Shown here one piece after another: positions 52,991 through 61,193 of a stretch of DNA of 64,000 bases. Every line of letters begins with the position of its first letter. The first letter of the stretch is position 1. The notes under the pieces are model-generated. The model did not search any database and was not told the origin of the DNA. It saw only the letters and a program-made list of their open reading frames with translations. Source of the DNA: PALSA-612 sp963704335 (GTDB taxonomy: Bacteria > Actinomycetota > Thermoleophilia > Gaiellales > Gaiellaceae); assembly GCA_963704335.1 (NCBI GenBank), contig OY969889.1:868001-932000 (forward strand), written 5' to 3'. A program made the position numbers and the translations under genes.

Positions 52991-53970
52991 TGGCGACACA
53001 CGATGTTCCGCTGCTGAACGTCGAGAGCCTCGTCAAGCACTTCCCCGCACGGGGAACGCAGCGACAGCGCGGTGCGGTCGTCCATGCGGTCGACGGAGTT
53101 ACGTTCGCGATCGCGCGGGGCGAGACGCTGGGCTTGGTCGGGGAGACCGGCTGCGGTAAGTCGACCGTCGCTCGCCTGGTGACACGGCTGCTCGAGCCGA
53201 CCGCCGGCCGTATCGAGTTCGAGCACCACGACATCACGCACTGGTCGCGACGCAAGCTGCGGCCGCTACGACGGGATGTCCAGATCGTCTTCCAGGATCC
53301 GTACTCCGCCCTGAACCCGCGTCGTCGGATCGGACCGATCATCGCCAGTCCACTGCGTGCGCACCGGCTCGGAACGGCCCGCGAGCAGCGGGTGCGGGTG
53401 CACGACGTCATGGAACGTGTAGGCCTCGACCCGACCCACTACGATCGCTATCCGCACCAGTTCTCGGGAGGTCAGCGGCAGCGCATCGGTATTGCGCGCG
53501 CGATCGTCACCAACCCTCGCCTCGTCGTCGCCGACGAACCGGTGTCCGCGCTCGACGTCTCGATTCAGGCGCAGGTGCTGAACCTCATCGCCGATCTTCG
53601 CGTGGAGTTTCAGCTCGCGCTGCTCTTCATCTCCCACGACGTGTCTGTCGTTCGTCACATCTCCGACCGGATCGCCGTGATGTACCTCGGCAAGATCGTG
53701 GAGTTGGCCGCGACCGACGATCTGTTCGCGGCGCCGGCACATCCCTACACGGTCGCGCTGTTGGCCTCGGTGCCGCTGGCGAGGGGAGGCGGGCGTGGTC
53801 GTCAACGTGTGCCCGTTACCGGCGAGCCGCCCAGCCCGCTAGATCCACCCAGTGGCTGCCGTTTCAGAACGCGCTGCCCGTTCGCCCAGGAGGTCTGCGC
53901 CTCTGTGGAGCCGCCCCTCGAGAAGCGCGGCGGCTCACTCGTCGCGTGCCACTTCCCTCTCTCGAAGTGA
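52990..53970 (+). CDS. peptide ABC transporter ATP-binding protein (DppF/OppF family)
   Basis: A 326-residue ATPase with Walker A LVGETGCGKS, VFQDPYSALNPR typical of OppF, signature FSGGQRQR, Walker B LVVADEPVSALDVS, H-loop FISHDVSV, and the C-terminal extension GCRFRTRCPFAQEVC. ATG 52990 shares its first base with the last base of the preceding TGA stop. It is the last gene of the importer operon; the two ATPases form a heterodimer. Confidence 0.93.
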   Translation: MATHDVPLLNVESLVKHFPARGTQRQRGAVVHAVDGVTFAIARGETLGLVGETGCGKSTVARLVTRLLEPTAGRIEFEHHDITHWSRRKLRPLRRDVQIVFQDPYSALNPRRRIGPIIASPLRAHRLGTAREQRVRVHDVMERVGLDPTHYDRYPHQFSGGQRQRIGIARAIVTNPRLVVADEPVSALDVSIQAQVLNLIADLRVEFQLALLFISHDVSVVRHISDRIAVMYLGKIVELAATDDLFAAPAHPYTVALLASVPLARGGGRGRQRVPVTGEPPSPLDPPSGCRFRTRCPFAQEVCASVEPPLEKRGGSLVACHFPLSK

Positions 53971-53983
53971 GAGCATCACCGAA

Positions 53984-54172
53984 GTGACGACCCTGCGCGC
54001 AGCGCTTGTGGCCGGCTGGCGTGAGCTCGCGCTCTATCTCGCTGCCGGAGTCGTCTACGTCGCGATCGGGGTGGCGTTCCCCGAGTTCCTCTTCTCGTGG
54101 TTCGTGGCGGCGGGCTACCTCTTGCTCTGCGTCGTCGCGCTGCCCGCGCTCGTGCGCGTCCTGCGCAGATGA
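53984..54172 (+). CDS. small two-helix membrane protein
   Basis: A 62-residue protein with two hydrophobic segments (LALYLAAGVVYVAIGVAF and FLFSWFVAAGYLLLCVVALP). No family is recognised. GTG 53984 is 13 bases after the dppF-type gene, and its stop overlaps the ATG of the following gene (ATGA), which supports real translation. It may partner the DUF457-like protein. Confidence 0.55.
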   Translation: MTTLRAALVAGWRELALYLAAGVVYVAIGVAFPEFLFSWFVAAGYLLLCVVALPALVRVLRR

Positions 54173-54984
54173 GCTGGGCGGCACACGATCTCGAGCCGTA
54201 CGTCATCCAGAAGCACATGGGCAAGAAGGTGGCCTTCGTGCCGCTGCTCATCGGCTCGTACTCGCCCGACCTGCTCTCGAAGTGGTTCGTCTACGGCGTC
54301 GGGCTCGCCGGCTGGGAGCTGAAGGCCGACAACCCGGCGCAGTTCCACCGCGGCTGGCCCGGCGTCGGTTTCACGCACTCGCTGGGGTTCGGGGTGCTCA
54401 TCGGACTGCTGCTGTACGCGGTCTTTCGCAACAAGGTCGTCGCCTACAGCTTCGTGATCGGCCACTGGGCCCATGCGTTCACCGACATGGGGGACACCGT
54501 GGGCACCATGCTCTTCTTCCCCTTCACCGACCATCTGTTTGCCGTCGGCGCGTGGGCCTACGCAGGTCAGACCGGTCGCTACGTCGACGCGGGCGCGTAC
54601 TTCTCGGGGCTCGGCTTCGTGTGGGACGGGATCTTCGTGGTCTGGGCGCTCCTCAGCTGGCGCGTGATCACGCGCGCGTACTTCCGGGAGACGATCGTCG
54701 TCGCGGACCCGTTCTGGAGCTGGGCGGGCCGCTACGTCTCCGAGAACGTGCTCATCGTCCTCTACCGCGCGTCGTACTTCTACGGGATCGCGCGCTGGAC
54801 GGCGTGGCTGATCTGGGCGCACGTCGTGCGGTCGTTCGCGTTCGACCTCCGCTGGGGCGGCCCGCGCTGGGTGCCGCGCGTCTTCGCCGAGGACCTCAAT
54901 GCCGCACCCGTGCCCGGCCGTCCCGCCATCTATGCGGCCATCGCCGCCATCGTCTGGGCAAAGCGGCTGCACCGCCGCGAGTAG
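54169..54984 (+). CDS. DUF457-like membrane-bound metal-dependent hydrolase family protein
   Basis: A 271-residue membrane protein. The pattern of His/Asp residues, HDLEPYVIQK, LIGSYSPDLLS, GVGFTHSLGFG and GHWAHAFTDMGD, matches the YdjM/DUF457 family, in which these residues are thought to bind metal. Several helices follow (LGFGVLIGLLLYAVF, GIFVVWALLSW). The function of the family is poorly known; a phospholipase-like activity has been suggested. ATGA overlap with the small membrane protein gene. Confidence 0.7.
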   Translation: MSWAAHDLEPYVIQKHMGKKVAFVPLLIGSYSPDLLSKWFVYGVGLAGWELKADNPAQFHRGWPGVGFTHSLGFGVLIGLLLYAVFRNKVVAYSFVIGHWAHAFTDMGDTVGTMLFFPFTDHLFAVGAWAYAGQTGRYVDAGAYFSGLGFVWDGIFVVWALLSWRVITRAYFRETIVVADPFWSWAGRYVSENVLIVLYRASYFYGIARWTAWLIWAHVVRSFAFDLRWGGPRWVPRVFAEDLNAAPVPGRPAIYAAIAAIVWAKRLHRRE

Positions 54985-55024
54985 GGTTCAGGAGACTTCG
55001 AAACCTGTAAGGGAGGTCGGAACG

Positions 55025-56218
55025 ATGCCGTTCTACGTCCGTCTCGGGGATGTTCCCCGCAAGCGCCACATCGTCTTCCGCGACAACGGCCGCCTGTTGA
55101 CCGAGGAGGTCATGGGCCTCGAGGGCTTCACCGGCAACGAGTCGATCCTCTACCACCTCCAGTCGCCCTGCCGCGTCAAGGAGCTCGGCGAGTTCGAGCC
55201 GATCGAGCACGAGGAGTGGGTGCCCGAAGCGCACGCGCACCGCCACTTGGAGACATACGGCACGGAGCCCTCCGGCGACGAGATCACCGGGCGCCGTGTG
55301 CTGATGTGGAACGACGACGTCGAGATCTCGCTCTGCCGCCCGACGTCCACGATGGACTACTTCTTCCGCAACGGCGAGCACGACGAGTGCGTGTTCGTGC
55401 ACGAGGGCTCGGGAACGCTGGAGACGACGTTCGGCAGCCTGTCCTACCGCGACGGCGATTACGTGATGATCCCGCGCGGCACGACCTACCGCTTCGTCCC
55501 CGAGGGCGAGCAGCGGCATCTCGTGTTCGAGTCACCAGGCCTGATCACGATCCCGCGCCGCTACCGCAACGAGTACGGGCAGCTGCTGGAGGGTGCGCCG
55601 TTCTCCAACCGCGACATCCATCCGCCGACCGAGCTGCAGACGATTCGCGAGCAGGGCGAGTTCGTGGTCAAGGTCCGCGTCCGCGGCGGCTACCAGACGT
55701 ACATCCTCGACTATCACCCGTTCGACGTCGTCGGCTGGGACGGCTACCTCTTCCCGTGGACGTTTTCCGTGCACGACTTCGAGCCGATCACCGGGCGCAT
55801 CCACCAGCCGCCGCCTTCGCACCAGACGTTCCAGGGCCAGAACTTCGTCATCTGCTCGTTCTGCCCGCGGAAGCTCGACTTCGATCCGGAGGCGGTGCCG
55901 ATCCCGTACCACCACTCGAATCTCCAGTCCGAGGAGATGATCTATTACGTCTCCGGGAACTTCGGCTCGCGCAAGGGGATCGAGGTCGGCTCGATCACGC
56001 TTCACCCGTCCGGGCTGCCACATGGGCCGCAGCCGGGCCTCGCCGAGAAGTCGCTCGGCGTGGCGGAGACGACGGAGCTGGCGGTGATGTGCGACACGTT
56101 CCGGCCGCTGCGGCTCTCGGCGCTCGCAGGCGAGCTCGACGACGGACGCTACGCGTACTCCTGGTACGAGCCGGCCGAGGGCGATCCTGGGCTGGCCGGG
56201 GTGACGTCGCACCTATGA
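55025..56218 (+). CDS. hmgA: homogentisate 1,2-dioxygenase
   Basis: A 397-residue ring-cleaving Fe(II) enzyme that converts homogentisate to maleylacetoacetate in tyrosine/phenylalanine breakdown. The cupin-type C-terminal domain carries iron ligand candidates in YHHSNLQSEEMIYY (His and Glu) and LPHGPQPG (His). YHRNxxxxE-like segments and FPWTFSVHDFEPITGRIHQP are typical. It is shorter than the ~440-residue proteobacterial and eukaryotic forms, as is usual in actinobacteria. ATG 55025 after GGGAGG. The tryptophanase-family gene begins 4 bases after the stop. Maleylacetoacetate isomerase and fumarylacetoacetase are absent from the window. Confidence 0.88.
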   Translation: MPFYVRLGDVPRKRHIVFRDNGRLLTEEVMGLEGFTGNESILYHLQSPCRVKELGEFEPIEHEEWVPEAHAHRHLETYGTEPSGDEITGRRVLMWNDDVEISLCRPTSTMDYFFRNGEHDECVFVHEGSGTLETTFGSLSYRDGDYVMIPRGTTYRFVPEGEQRHLVFESPGLITIPRRYRNEYGQLLEGAPFSNRDIHPPTELQTIREQGEFVVKVRVRGGYQTYILDYHPFDVVGWDGYLFPWTFSVHDFEPITGRIHQPPPSHQTFQGQNFVICSFCPRKLDFDPEAVPIPYHHSNLQSEEMIYYVSGNFGSRKGIEVGSITLHPSGLPHGPQPGLAEKSLGVAETTELAVMCDTFRPLRLSALAGELDDGRYAYSWYEPAEGDPGLAGVTSHL

Positions 56219-56222
56219 CGGC

Positions 56223-57598
56223 TTGAGCTTCGAGACGATCATCGAGCCGTTTCGGATCCACTCGGTGGAGCCGCTGCGGCTGACGACCGAGGAGGAGCGG
56301 CGGGCCGCCGTCGCAGCGGTCGACTTCAACCTCTTCAAGCTGCCCGCGAACGAAGTGCTGATCGACTTTCTCACCGACTCGGGGACGGGAGCGATGTCGC
56401 GCGACCAGTGGGCGGCAATCCAGCACGGCGACGAGAGCTACGCCGGCTCGCCGTCGTGGTATCGCTTTCTCGCCGCAGTCCAGGAGCTGTTCCCGTTCGA
56501 GCACGTCATCCCCACGCACCAGGGTCGCGCGGCTGAACGAATCCTCTTCACGGTGCTCGGCGGACCGGGCAAGGTCGTCCCCAACAACACGCACTTCGAC
56601 ACGACGCGGGCCAATGTCGAGCACACCGGGGCCGAGGCGCTCGACCTGCCCATACCGGAGGGCCGGGATCCGGGGGCGCTGCATCCGTTCAAGGGCAACA
56701 TGGACACCGAAGCGCTCGAAGCCTTGCTGTCGGAGCGCGCCGCCGACGTGCCGGTCGTCTTCGTGACGATCACGAACAACTCGGGCGGCGGCCAGCCGGT
56801 GTCGCTCGAGAACCTGCGCGCGTGCGCGCCGTGTGCGACCGGCACGGCGTGCCGCTGTTCCTCGATGCCTGCCGTTTCGCCGAGAACGCGTGGTTCGTGC
56901 GCGAGCGCGAGGACGGCCACGCCGACCGCACGGTGGCGGACATCGTGCGCGAGACCGCATCGCTCGCCGACGGCATGACGATGAGCGCGAAGAAGGACCC
57001 GCTCGCGAACATCGGCGGCTGGGTGGCGATGAACGACGCAGATCTGGCCGACCAGTGCCGCGCGCTCGGCATCCTCACGGAAGGGTTCCCGACGTACGGC
57101 GGCCTGGCAGGCCGCGACCTGGAGGCGATTGCGCAGGGGCTCGTCGAGGCGGTCGACCACGACTACCTCCGCTACCGCACCCGCTCGACCGCGTATCTCG
57201 GCGACGGCCTACTGGCAGCGGGCATGCCACTCGTGCAGCCGTTCGGCGGCCACGCGATCTACATCGACGCGAGAGCGTTCCTGCCGCACATTCCGCCGCT
57301 CGAGTATCCGGGCCAGGCGTTAGCCGTCGAGCTGTACGCGGCCGGCGGCATCCGCGGCTGCGAGATCGGCACGGTGATGTTCGGTCGTCAGCCTGACGGC
57401 TCGGAGCAGCCGGCAGCGATGGATCTCGTGAGGCTGGCCATCCCGCGCCGCACGTACACCCAGAGTCACGTCGACTACGTGATCGAGGTGGCTCGGAACG
57501 TCGTCGAACGGGCGCCGCAACTGCGCGGCTACCGGATCACCTGGGAGCCGTCGTCGCTACGGCACTTCACGGCGCGGTTCGAGCAACTCGCGCCCTGA
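56223..57598 (+). CDS. tryptophanase / tyrosine phenol-lyase family beta-eliminating lyase, frameshifted
   Basis: A PLP enzyme that splits a carbon-carbon bond to an aromatic amino acid side chain. Family segments: PTHQGRAAERILF, NNTHFDTTRANVEHTGA, TNNSGGGQPVSLENLR, FLDACRFAENAWF and the PLP lysine region MTMSAKKDP. One missing G near 56822 breaks the frame after ENLRA; restoring it gives VRAVCDRHGVPLF. Corrected length about 459 residues, normal. Tryptophanase and tyrosine phenol-lyase cannot be told apart from these motifs. The pairing with hmgA favours aromatic amino acid catabolism. TTG start. The 3' end overlaps the opposing flippase gene by 32 bases. Confidence 0.85.
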
Positions 57599-59012
57599 TC
57601 GCCGCCAGCTCTGTCGGCAGGTAGAAGCGGAGCGGCCAGAGGACGAGCGGGTAGACCGCGACAAGTGCGATCGCTGCCGCGAGCGGGACGTCGAGCGCCT
57701 TCCCTAGCACGGTCAGCCCGGCGGCCAGACCGATCACGGTCACGACGCGTCGCCACTGGTAGGGCACGAAGAAGACGCGCTGCGACCACCACGTGATGAC
57801 GATGAACATCACCGTGAAGGCGGAGAGATTGGCGATGCCTGCGCCGACGATTCCGTAGGGCGGGATGAGGAGGAGGTTGAGCACGACGCTGACCGCTGCG
57901 CCCGCGCCTGTGGCGATCCAGTTGAACTGCGTGCGCTTTTTCCGCCCGAGAGCGATCGAGACGACGTTGAAGCCGCCGAGCGCCACCGCTCCGAACGCGA
58001 GGAGTGGCACGACGTCCGAGGCGTCGAAGAAGGCGGGAGTCGTCAGCCACTCGACTAGCCACGGCGATAGCAGGCTCAGCGCCAGGGCGGCCCACGCAGC
58101 GACGAAGAGGAGATACGTCAGCACGAACGAGTACGTGCGCTTGGCACGGTCGTCGTCCTCGATCGAGTACGCGAAAGCGAGCCAGCCGGCGCGGAACGCC
58201 GCGAGAAGCAGCACCATCGCCGAGGCGATGCGGGCGCCGATCGAGTAGACGCCGACCTCGCTCGCGTCCGCGAGCTTGAGGATGAAGAAGCGGTCGCCGA
58301 AGTTCAGCATCCAGAGCGCGAGCATGGACGGGACGAGAGGCAGCCCGAACCGGTTCATGCGGCGAAGCAGCGGACGGTCGATTGTCATGCCGAGCTGCTC
58401 GTGGCGGTAGACGAGCAGTGCCGCGTAGACGACGAGCGTTCCCGTGAAGTTCCCGGCCACGACGCCGGTCGCTCCCCAGTCGTAGACCACGACGAAGAGG
58501 ACGGTGGCCCCGACGGTGATGACGAGGTTCGCGAGCGTCGCTGCCGTGAACGCGATGGCCCGCTCCTCGACGCGGAAGAGCCCCGTCATCTGCTCGTAGT
58601 TCATCTGCGCCCAGAGCAGGACGAACGCGAAGCGCACGAGCGTCGTGCGGTCGTCCGTGTCGAACAGCCACTCGGAGATCTGGCCGGCGAGAGCCAGACC
58701 GACGGCGAGGCCGATCGTCGCCATCGCCATCGTGAACCAGAACGACGTGCGGACGACGCGCAGGCGATGCGCTGCGTCCGTGGAGTCAAAGTAGAAGCGA
58801 AAGAACGCGCTCGCGATGCCGAGGCGAAGGATCGTGGCCAGGATGGCAGCGAGCGCGACGAGCGTCTCTACGGCCCCGTAGTCGGCCGGCGTGAGATAGC
58901 GCGTATAGAGCGGCAGCAGCAGCAGCGCGACGAAGCGCGAGACGAGGCCGCCGAGGCCGTAGATCGCCGAGTGCTGGGCGAGCCGCGTGATCTGGCTGCC
59001 GAGGCCGGTCAT
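57567..59012 (-). CDS. polysaccharide flippase (Wzx/MATE-like MOP superfamily)
   Basis: A 481-residue membrane protein with about 14 helices. The N-terminal SAIYGLGGLVSRFVALLLLPLYTRYLTPADYG is cut here into the key motif LLLPLYTRYLTPADYG, typical of Polysacc_synt flippases, and GLPLVPSMLALWML matches the central family region. It moves lipid-linked oligosaccharides across the membrane. It likely works with the O-antigen ligase-like protein and the amino-sugar genes elsewhere in the window. The GNAT gene lies upstream on the same strand with a 4-base overlap. Confidence 0.9.
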   Translation of the reverse strand: MTGLGSQITRLAQHSAIYGLGGLVSRFVALLLLPLYTRYLTPADYGAVETLVALAAILATILRLGIASAFFRFYFDSTDAAHRLRVVRTSFWFTMAMATIGLAVGLALAGQISEWLFDTDDRTTLVRFAFVLLWAQMNYEQMTGLFRVEERAIAFTAATLANLVITVGATVLFVVVYDWGATGVVAGNFTGTLVVYAALLVYRHEQLGMTIDRPLLRRMNRFGLPLVPSMLALWMLNFGDRFFILKLADASEVGVYSIGARIASAMVLLLAAFRAGWLAFAYSIEDDDRAKRTYSFVLTYLLFVAAWAALALSLLSPWLVEWLTTPAFFDASDVVPLLAFGAVALGGFNVVSIALGRKKRTQFNWIATGAGAAVSVVLNLLLIPPYGIVGAGIANLSAFTVMFIVITWWSQRVFFVPYQWRRVVTVIGLAAGLTVLGKALDVPLAAAIALVAVYPLVLWPLRFYLPTELAAIRARVARTAP

Positions 59013-59401
59013 CTGCGGCGGATGATCATCCCGGTTGCTCGGTGCATGCCGAATCGGTCGTAGAACGGCTGCAGCTCCGGGTCACACATGAGGTCGACGG
59101 CGTAAAAGTGCTTCAGCTCCTCGAGGAGGCGTCTGACGAGCTCTGAGCCGATACCGCGGCCACGGTGGGTCTGGAGCACCTCGAGCAAGGGGATGAAGGC
59201 GTACAGCACGCCGTCCGAGATCGCGTTCGCGAATCCGACTATCTGGGGAGAGTCGGTCTCGCGTGCGAGGACGATGCGGTAGCTGCCTCGCAGGAGCTCG
59301 AGGTGGCGGTCGGGTGCCGGTGGGCTCGGCCACCGATCGAAGAAGCCCTGGAGATGCTCCGCCTCGACGCCGTCGAGTGAGCCCGTGTACTCGATTGGCA
59401 C
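59009..59401 (-). CDS. GNAT-family N-acetyltransferase
   Basis: A small acetyltransferase of about 130 residues. The acetyl-CoA loop is LQTHRGRGIGSELVRRLLEE, the R-x-x-G-x-G/A motif. IVGFANAISDGVLYAFIPLLEV is the preceding strand pair, and FYDRFGMHRATG the C-terminal part. The substrate is unknown; a sugar amine is possible given the overlapping flippase gene. I chose GTG 59401; an in-frame GTG at 59449 would add 16 residues. Confidence 0.8.
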   Translation of the reverse strand: MPIEYTGSLDGVEAEHLQGFFDRWPSPPAPDRHLELLRGSYRIVLARETDSPQIVGFANAISDGVLYAFIPLLEVLQTHRGRGIGSELVRRLLEELKHFYAVDLMCDPELQPFYDRFGMHRATGMIIRRR

Positions 59402-59536
59402 GCGGGTGAGCGTAGACGCCGCGGCGGGCGGCCATTGCTTGTCACACACCTGGCACGAAGACGTGACCCACGCGTCGGACTTTCCTAGCTACCGTGAAAC
59501 CGGGAGGAGGCGCGGGGTGGCCCCCGGAGGCGGTCG

Positions 59537-59953
59537 CTACTTCGTAGCTTCGGGTGGCGGCAGGAGCCAGGGAGAGAATCGAGCCCACCTGGCGATCTCG
59601 CAGCCGTTGCGGCGACGGAACGACGCCCAGACGCGATGCCCCGCGATCGTGCCCTTCACGACCGACTTCTGCGGGCCGCCGTAGATCTGGGTGCAGATTG
59701 CATCCCGCGGCACCTGCGCAAGCGCGCCGAAGCTCAGGCCGGACAGCCTGGCGCACGCGCGCTTGCGGTTCGGCAACGTCCCGCTCGGCGGAGCGCAGCG
59801 CAAGGTCCAGCGCTCGAACGTGTCCGCTTCCTGCTCGTCCGGCCAGAAGGTGATCGTCAGCGCCGTCCCCTCGGACGCGCCCGCTGCCGTCCCGCCGGCG
59901 ATAGCCAGGATTCCGACGATCGCAACGGCGACGATCGCCATGAGAGTTCGCAT
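59537..59953 (-). CDS. secreted subtilisin-inhibitor-like (SSI family) protein
   Basis: A 138-residue protein with a signal peptide (MRTLMAIVAVAIVGILAIAG). The mature part has the four-cysteine layout of the Streptomyces subtilisin inhibitor family: LRCAPPSGTLPNRKRACARL, then CTQIYGGPQKSVVKGT and FRRRNGCEIARW. Such proteins inhibit secreted serine proteases through a reactive loop after the third cysteine region. The long basic stretch in the first loop is notable. Its 3' neighbour region (59402-59536) holds no other gene. Confidence 0.75.
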   Translation of the reverse strand: MRTLMAIVAVAIVGILAIAGGTAAGASEGTALTITFWPDEQEADTFERWTLRCAPPSGTLPNRKRACARLSGLSFGALAQVPRDAICTQIYGGPQKSVVKGTIAGHRVWASFRRRNGCEIARWARFSPWLLPPPEATK

Positions 59954-59981
59954 GCTTTCAGGGTACCGGCGTAGGCATTCC

Positions 59982-59987
59982 TAGAAT
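59982..59987 (+). promoter_or_regulatory. TAGAAT -10 box before the ATP-grasp gene
   Basis: TAGAAT lies 7 bases before GTG 59995, so transcription would start at or next to the start codon and give a leaderless mRNA. No clear -35 is seen. Confidence 0.45.
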
Positions 59988-59994
59988 CTGCGCG

Positions 59995-61161
59995 GTGGGG
60001 AGCCGGCCGACGCTGAACCGCGACCGCATTGCGGCGTACGCCCGCTCGGGTACTCACCCGCCTGCCGTCGTCTGCGATGCCTCGTTCGTCAACGGACTGA
60101 CCGCGATCCGGTCGCTCGGGCGCATGGGAGCTCCGGTCTTCGCCGTCGATCACCGGCCCAGCGCCCTCGGCTTCCGCTCCCGTTACGCGTTCGCGCTCCC
60201 GTCGCCCGACCCGGGCACGGACACCGCTGCGTACATCGACCTGCTCGGTGAGCTCGGCGACGCGATCGGCCGCCCGACGCCGATCCTGCCCACCCATGAC
60301 CCGCCGGTGAACGCGATCGGCAGCCACCGCCAGGAGCTCGGCGACCGTTATCTCTGCCCCTTTCCGGACCAGGACACGCTCGTGCGCGTTCAGAGCAAGC
60401 GTGAGCAGCTCGAGCGTGCAGCTGCGGCCGGCGTGGACACGCCGAAGACCGCTCATCCCCGGTCCGTCGACGAAGCGCTCGCGGCGGCTGACGCGATCGG
60501 CTATCCGCTGCTCGTCAAGCCGTCGAACCCGGACGGCTTCCGCCGCCGCTTCCAGCGGCAGGCCTTCCGCTGCGAGACATCGCAGGAGCTGGAGCGTGCG
60601 TACACCGACGCGGAACCGTTCGAGCCGATGGTCCAGGAGCTGATTCCCGGCGGTGACGACGAGCTGTACACCGTTGGCAGCTACATCGGGACCGACGGCG
60701 TGGTCCTGGGGCTGTTCAGCGGCCGCAAGCTGCGCCAGTCACCCCCCGGCGTCGGCACGTGCCGCGTGGGCGAGGCCGTCTGGGTCCAGGAAAACGTGGA
60801 TGCTGCGGTGCGGTTGCTCCGTGCCTTCGAGTTCCATGGCGTGTCGCAGGTCGAGTTCAAGCGCGATCCGCGCGACGGCCGCTACAAGCTCATGGAGATC
60901 AATCCGCGGCTGTGGCTCTGGCACGGTCTGGCGGCCGCGCTCGGCGTCGACTTCGCTCGCATCGCGTACCTCGACCTGCTGGGCATGCGCGGCGAGCCCG
61001 TGACGACGGAGGGCAAGCAGGGCCGGTGGGCAATCACGTTCCTCGCGGGTGAGGCCCCGGCATTTCAGCGGCCGCCCTACGTCGAGCCTCTGTTCGCGCT
61101 GGACGATCCCAGGCCGGGAGCGACGCAGCTTGCCCGAGTAGTCAAGGCGGCGCTGCCCTGA
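59995..61161 (+). CDS. ATP-grasp carboxylate-amine ligase-like protein
   Basis: A 388-residue ATP-grasp enzyme, a family that forms acyl-phosphate intermediates to join a carboxylate to an amine or other nucleophile. The N-terminal domain reads AVVCDASFVNGLTAIRSLGR; the ATP-binding part has YPLLVKPSNPDGF and the metal-binding end KLMEINPRLWLWHGLA. The substrate is unknown. Similar genes occur in polysaccharide loci, where they may amidate or amino-acylate sugars. GTG start; a deacetylase-like gene follows within ~35 bases. Confidence 0.82.
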   Translation: MGSRPTLNRDRIAAYARSGTHPPAVVCDASFVNGLTAIRSLGRMGAPVFAVDHRPSALGFRSRYAFALPSPDPGTDTAAYIDLLGELGDAIGRPTPILPTHDPPVNAIGSHRQELGDRYLCPFPDQDTLVRVQSKREQLERAAAAGVDTPKTAHPRSVDEALAAADAIGYPLLVKPSNPDGFRRRFQRQAFRCETSQELERAYTDAEPFEPMVQELIPGGDDELYTVGSYIGTDGVVLGLFSGRKLRQSPPGVGTCRVGEAVWVQENVDAAVRLLRAFEFHGVSQVEFKRDPRDGRYKLMEINPRLWLWHGLAAALGVDFARIAYLDLLGMRGEPVTTEGKQGRWAITFLAGEAPAFQRPPYVEPLFALDDPRPGATQLARVVKAALP

Positions 61162-61193
61162 TACCGCCGGCCATCGAACGGCGCGCCCGCTGG

